DNA from: Alteromonas sp. KC3
GTDB taxonomy: Bacteria; Pseudomonadota; Gammaproteobacteria; Enterobacterales; Alteromonadaceae
Length of the DNA: 64,000 nt
NCBI RefSeq assembly: GCF_016756315.1
Contig: NZ_AP024235.1
Location: forward strand, 4,216,001 to 4,280,000
Direction: 5' to 3'
The translations under genes and the position numbers were made by a program. Below the pieces are notes generated by a model. It ran no database searches and was not told where the DNA came from. It was given only the letters and a program-made list of their open reading frames with translations. Positions 62,668 to 64,000 of this stretch are shown in pieces. Position 1 is the stretch's first letter. Every line of letters starts with the position of its first letter.

Positions 62668-63111
62668 TTGGACACCCTAATTCCCAGTCTTTCGCAGCTC
62701 ATCGAATTCGCTGTTGCCCCTGTATTTTTGCTTACCGGTATTGCTGGCTTTCTCAATGTAATGTCTTCTCGATTAGGTCGTATCTCAGATAGAGTGAGGG
62801 TGGCAGAACGCCAAATTCACACACTTTCTGACCCTCATATTGTTGACCGTTCAAAAGCGGAAATTAAGGTGCTATGGCGCAGAGTACAAGTGATCAACTG
62901 GGCAATAGGATTGTGTGTCGCAGCTGGGTTAATGGTATGTACCGTCATTGTGGCGTTGTTCTCTGGCTCACTGTGGGTAGTAGATTTGAAAACGCCCGTT
63001 ATCGTACTTTTCATTTTAGCAATGATGTTTCTCATCAGTGCATTGGTGGTATTTCTTATAGAAGTAAAATTAGCAACCAATACGATAAAGCTGGTTCGCA
63101 CTATTCGTTAG
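62668..63111 (+). CDS. DUF2721 membrane protein
   Basis: 147 residues from a TTG start with GGAGG 8 bases upstream. One N-terminal and two C-terminal membrane helices, with the DUF2721 pattern LTGIAGFLNVMSSRLGRISDRVR (key residues N, R, G, R). Inner-membrane, function unknown. Confidence 0.87.
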   Translation: MDTLIPSLSQLIEFAVAPVFLLTGIAGFLNVMSSRLGRISDRVRVAERQIHTLSDPHIVDRSKAEIKVLWRRVQVINWAIGLCVAAGLMVCTVIVALFSGSLWVVDLKTPVIVLFILAMMFLISALVVFLIEVKLATNTIKLVRTIR

Positions 63112-63187
63112 GTGAAAGGAACCAAGGGTGAACAGTGCGTTTTCGTGCATTCACCAATGCACAGATAGCATATAGGCGAATTTTGGG

Positions 63188-63224
63188 GTGTGAGTGTTGG
63201 CCAGTATTCAGCCAACACTCACAC
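63188..63224. terminator. Hairpin between convergent genes
   Basis: A perfect 14-bp stem GTGTGAGTGTTGGC with its reverse complement and a 9-base loop. No T run follows on either strand, so it may stop transcription in both directions only weakly, or protect 3' ends. Confidence 0.6.
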
Positions 63225-63233
63225 GTGACATCT

Positions 63234-64000
63234 TTATTTTTCAGCCAATGTGTCTAATACAGAAAACAGTACATTGGCCCCAATGCGCGATACTTCTTTA
63301 TCAAACTTATTCTCCACGTTCACACCTTCTTGCCCACCAGCTAAGTCGCTGATAGCGCGCACAATCACCCAGTCTACATTGTTAATCGTGCACACTTGAC
63401 CAATTGCAGCTGATTCCATTTCAGTTACTTCAGCGTTAAAAACGTCTCGTGTCCATTTACGGTACTCTCGGTTATCCATAAATACCGACCCCGTTATGCC
63501 ATTACCGCCCACAAATAACTTAGCGTCCCGCTCATCTAATACACGTTGTACGGGCATTTCTGCCATGGCCTGTTTCGCTGCCTCAAGCAAGCGCTCAGAT
63601 GCACTAAAGTAAGCAGTGTCTTTCGGTTTATCCATACCGTCTTTCACGATTAACACTTCGTCGGGATGAATAAAGTGGAAAGGCTTATAGTGTGGTATGT
63701 GCGGGTCTTGGGCGCGGCGAGATTCTTGCTCTTCCATAAACGCCGCATAGTATTCTGGCAGGATATATTGGCCGGGGTTATTCGGGTCTTCGTTGGTGTA
63801 GACACTTTCATCATGATAGTACCAACGCGCTGGCACAATAACATCGCCAGGTTGCCACTTGGGATTTACTGCACCTGCAATCCCCATGTATACCACCTGC
63901 TTGACAGGAAAGTAATCTAAGGCCATTTGCATTGTCATGGCTGCGTTGGCAATACTCATTCCGGTAGCGAATACCAGAATCGGTTCGTCGTGGTAGGTAC
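63234..64000 (-). CDS. Nucleoside phosphorylase-family protein (partial)
   Basis: The frame is open to the right edge (the internal ATG at 63959 is preceded in frame by TYHDEPILVFATG), so the N-terminus is missing. At least 255 residues are visible. PNP/UDP-phosphorylase features: YMGIAGAVNPKWQPGDVIVP (about the first third), VTEMESAAIGQVC with the substrate-binding MES, and RAISDLAGG. Closest in style to methylthioadenosine/S-adenosylhomocysteine nucleosidases, but longer, with an insert around EEQESRRAQ. Exact substrate uncertain; an N-terminal export signal cannot be judged. Confidence 0.85.
   Translation of the reverse strand, partial: TYHDEPILVFATGMSIANAAMTMQMALDYFPVKQVVYMGIAGAVNPKWQPGDVIVPARWYYHDESVYTNEDPNNPGQYILPEYYAAFMEEQESRRAQDPHIPHYKPFHFIHPDEVLIVKDGMDKPKDTAYFSASERLLEAAKQAMAEMPVQRVLDERDAKLFVGGNGITGSVFMDNREYRKWTRDVFNAEVTEMESAAIGQVCTINNVDWVIVRAISDLAGGQEGVNVENKFDKEVSRIGANVLFSVLDTLAEK

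Overview
The window looks like chromosomal DNA of a marine gammaproteobacterium of the Alteromonadales, most probably Alteromonas or a close relative. The reasons are the density of TonB-dependent receptors, the DUF3718, DUF3299, DUF3570 and DUF4266 families, the cytochrome b561/YceI pair and the general gene style. No tRNA, rRNA, insertion sequence, prophage or CRISPR array was seen. Both ends cut genes: cydA on the left and a nucleoside phosphorylase-family gene on the right.

Left part (1-11.8 kb). cydA (minus) is divergent from a sigma54 enhancer-binding regulator, and a good -24/-12 promoter lies in front of cydA. Then come a DUF2946-like protein with a Met-rich TonB receptor (probably copper), a TSUP permease, a DUF3718-type secreted protein, and a short unit that looks like a transcription attenuator: a 26-codon Ile-rich leader peptide and a terminator whose 5' arm has two possible partners. 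An operon for a secreted isochorismatase-like hydrolase, cytochrome c, YtcJ-like amidohydrolase and pirin follows.

Zinc block (11.8-20.6 kb). A ZnuD-like His-rich TonB receptor and an AztD-like His-rich beta-propeller lipoprotein are divergent from ZrgA-like (DUF2796), MerC-like, zinc-independent FolE2 and an acid phosphatase lipoprotein. A near-ideal Zur operator and a weaker copy sit in the shared promoter. A further Zur-like site precedes an operon with two DUF3299 proteins. Together this is a zinc-starvation regulon.

Central locus (20.7-42.6 kb). Two divergent operons, 18 genes, share one ~0.4 kb promoter region. The minus-strand operon (15 genes, mostly overlapping, ending in a clear terminator) encodes a PD40/di-heme lipoprotein, two outer-membrane barrels (one with an SH3 domain), a TlpA thioredoxin, DUF4266, DUF3570, a secreted unknown, three TPR proteins, a small secreted protein, one TolQ-like and two ExbD/TolR-like proteins and an AgmX/PglI-type protein. 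The TolQ + 2 TolR + AgmX/PglI + TPR + barrel composition resembles the Agl-Glt/Nfs trans-envelope machines of Myxococcus. The plus-strand operon encodes secreted heme proteins and a Tat-type DUF1501-like protein. This is the strongest candidate for an undescribed system.

Right part (42.6-64 kb). Here are a PAS-GGDEF diguanylate cyclase, ApbE, DUF2892, an MMPL/LolA-like/porin-like operon, a long gene-free stretch that looks like a CsrB/RsmZ-family RNA (13 GGA motifs, several in hairpin loops, terminator), an MFS transporter, a possible sigmaE-dependent sRNA, CsbD, a SurA-N-like protein, ArfB, an alpha/beta hydrolase, an orphan Xre/MbcA-type antitoxin-like protein, a CBS protein, cytochrome b561/YceI, NDH-2, another TonB receptor and DUF2721. 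All functional calls come from reading translated sequence; no database search was possible.
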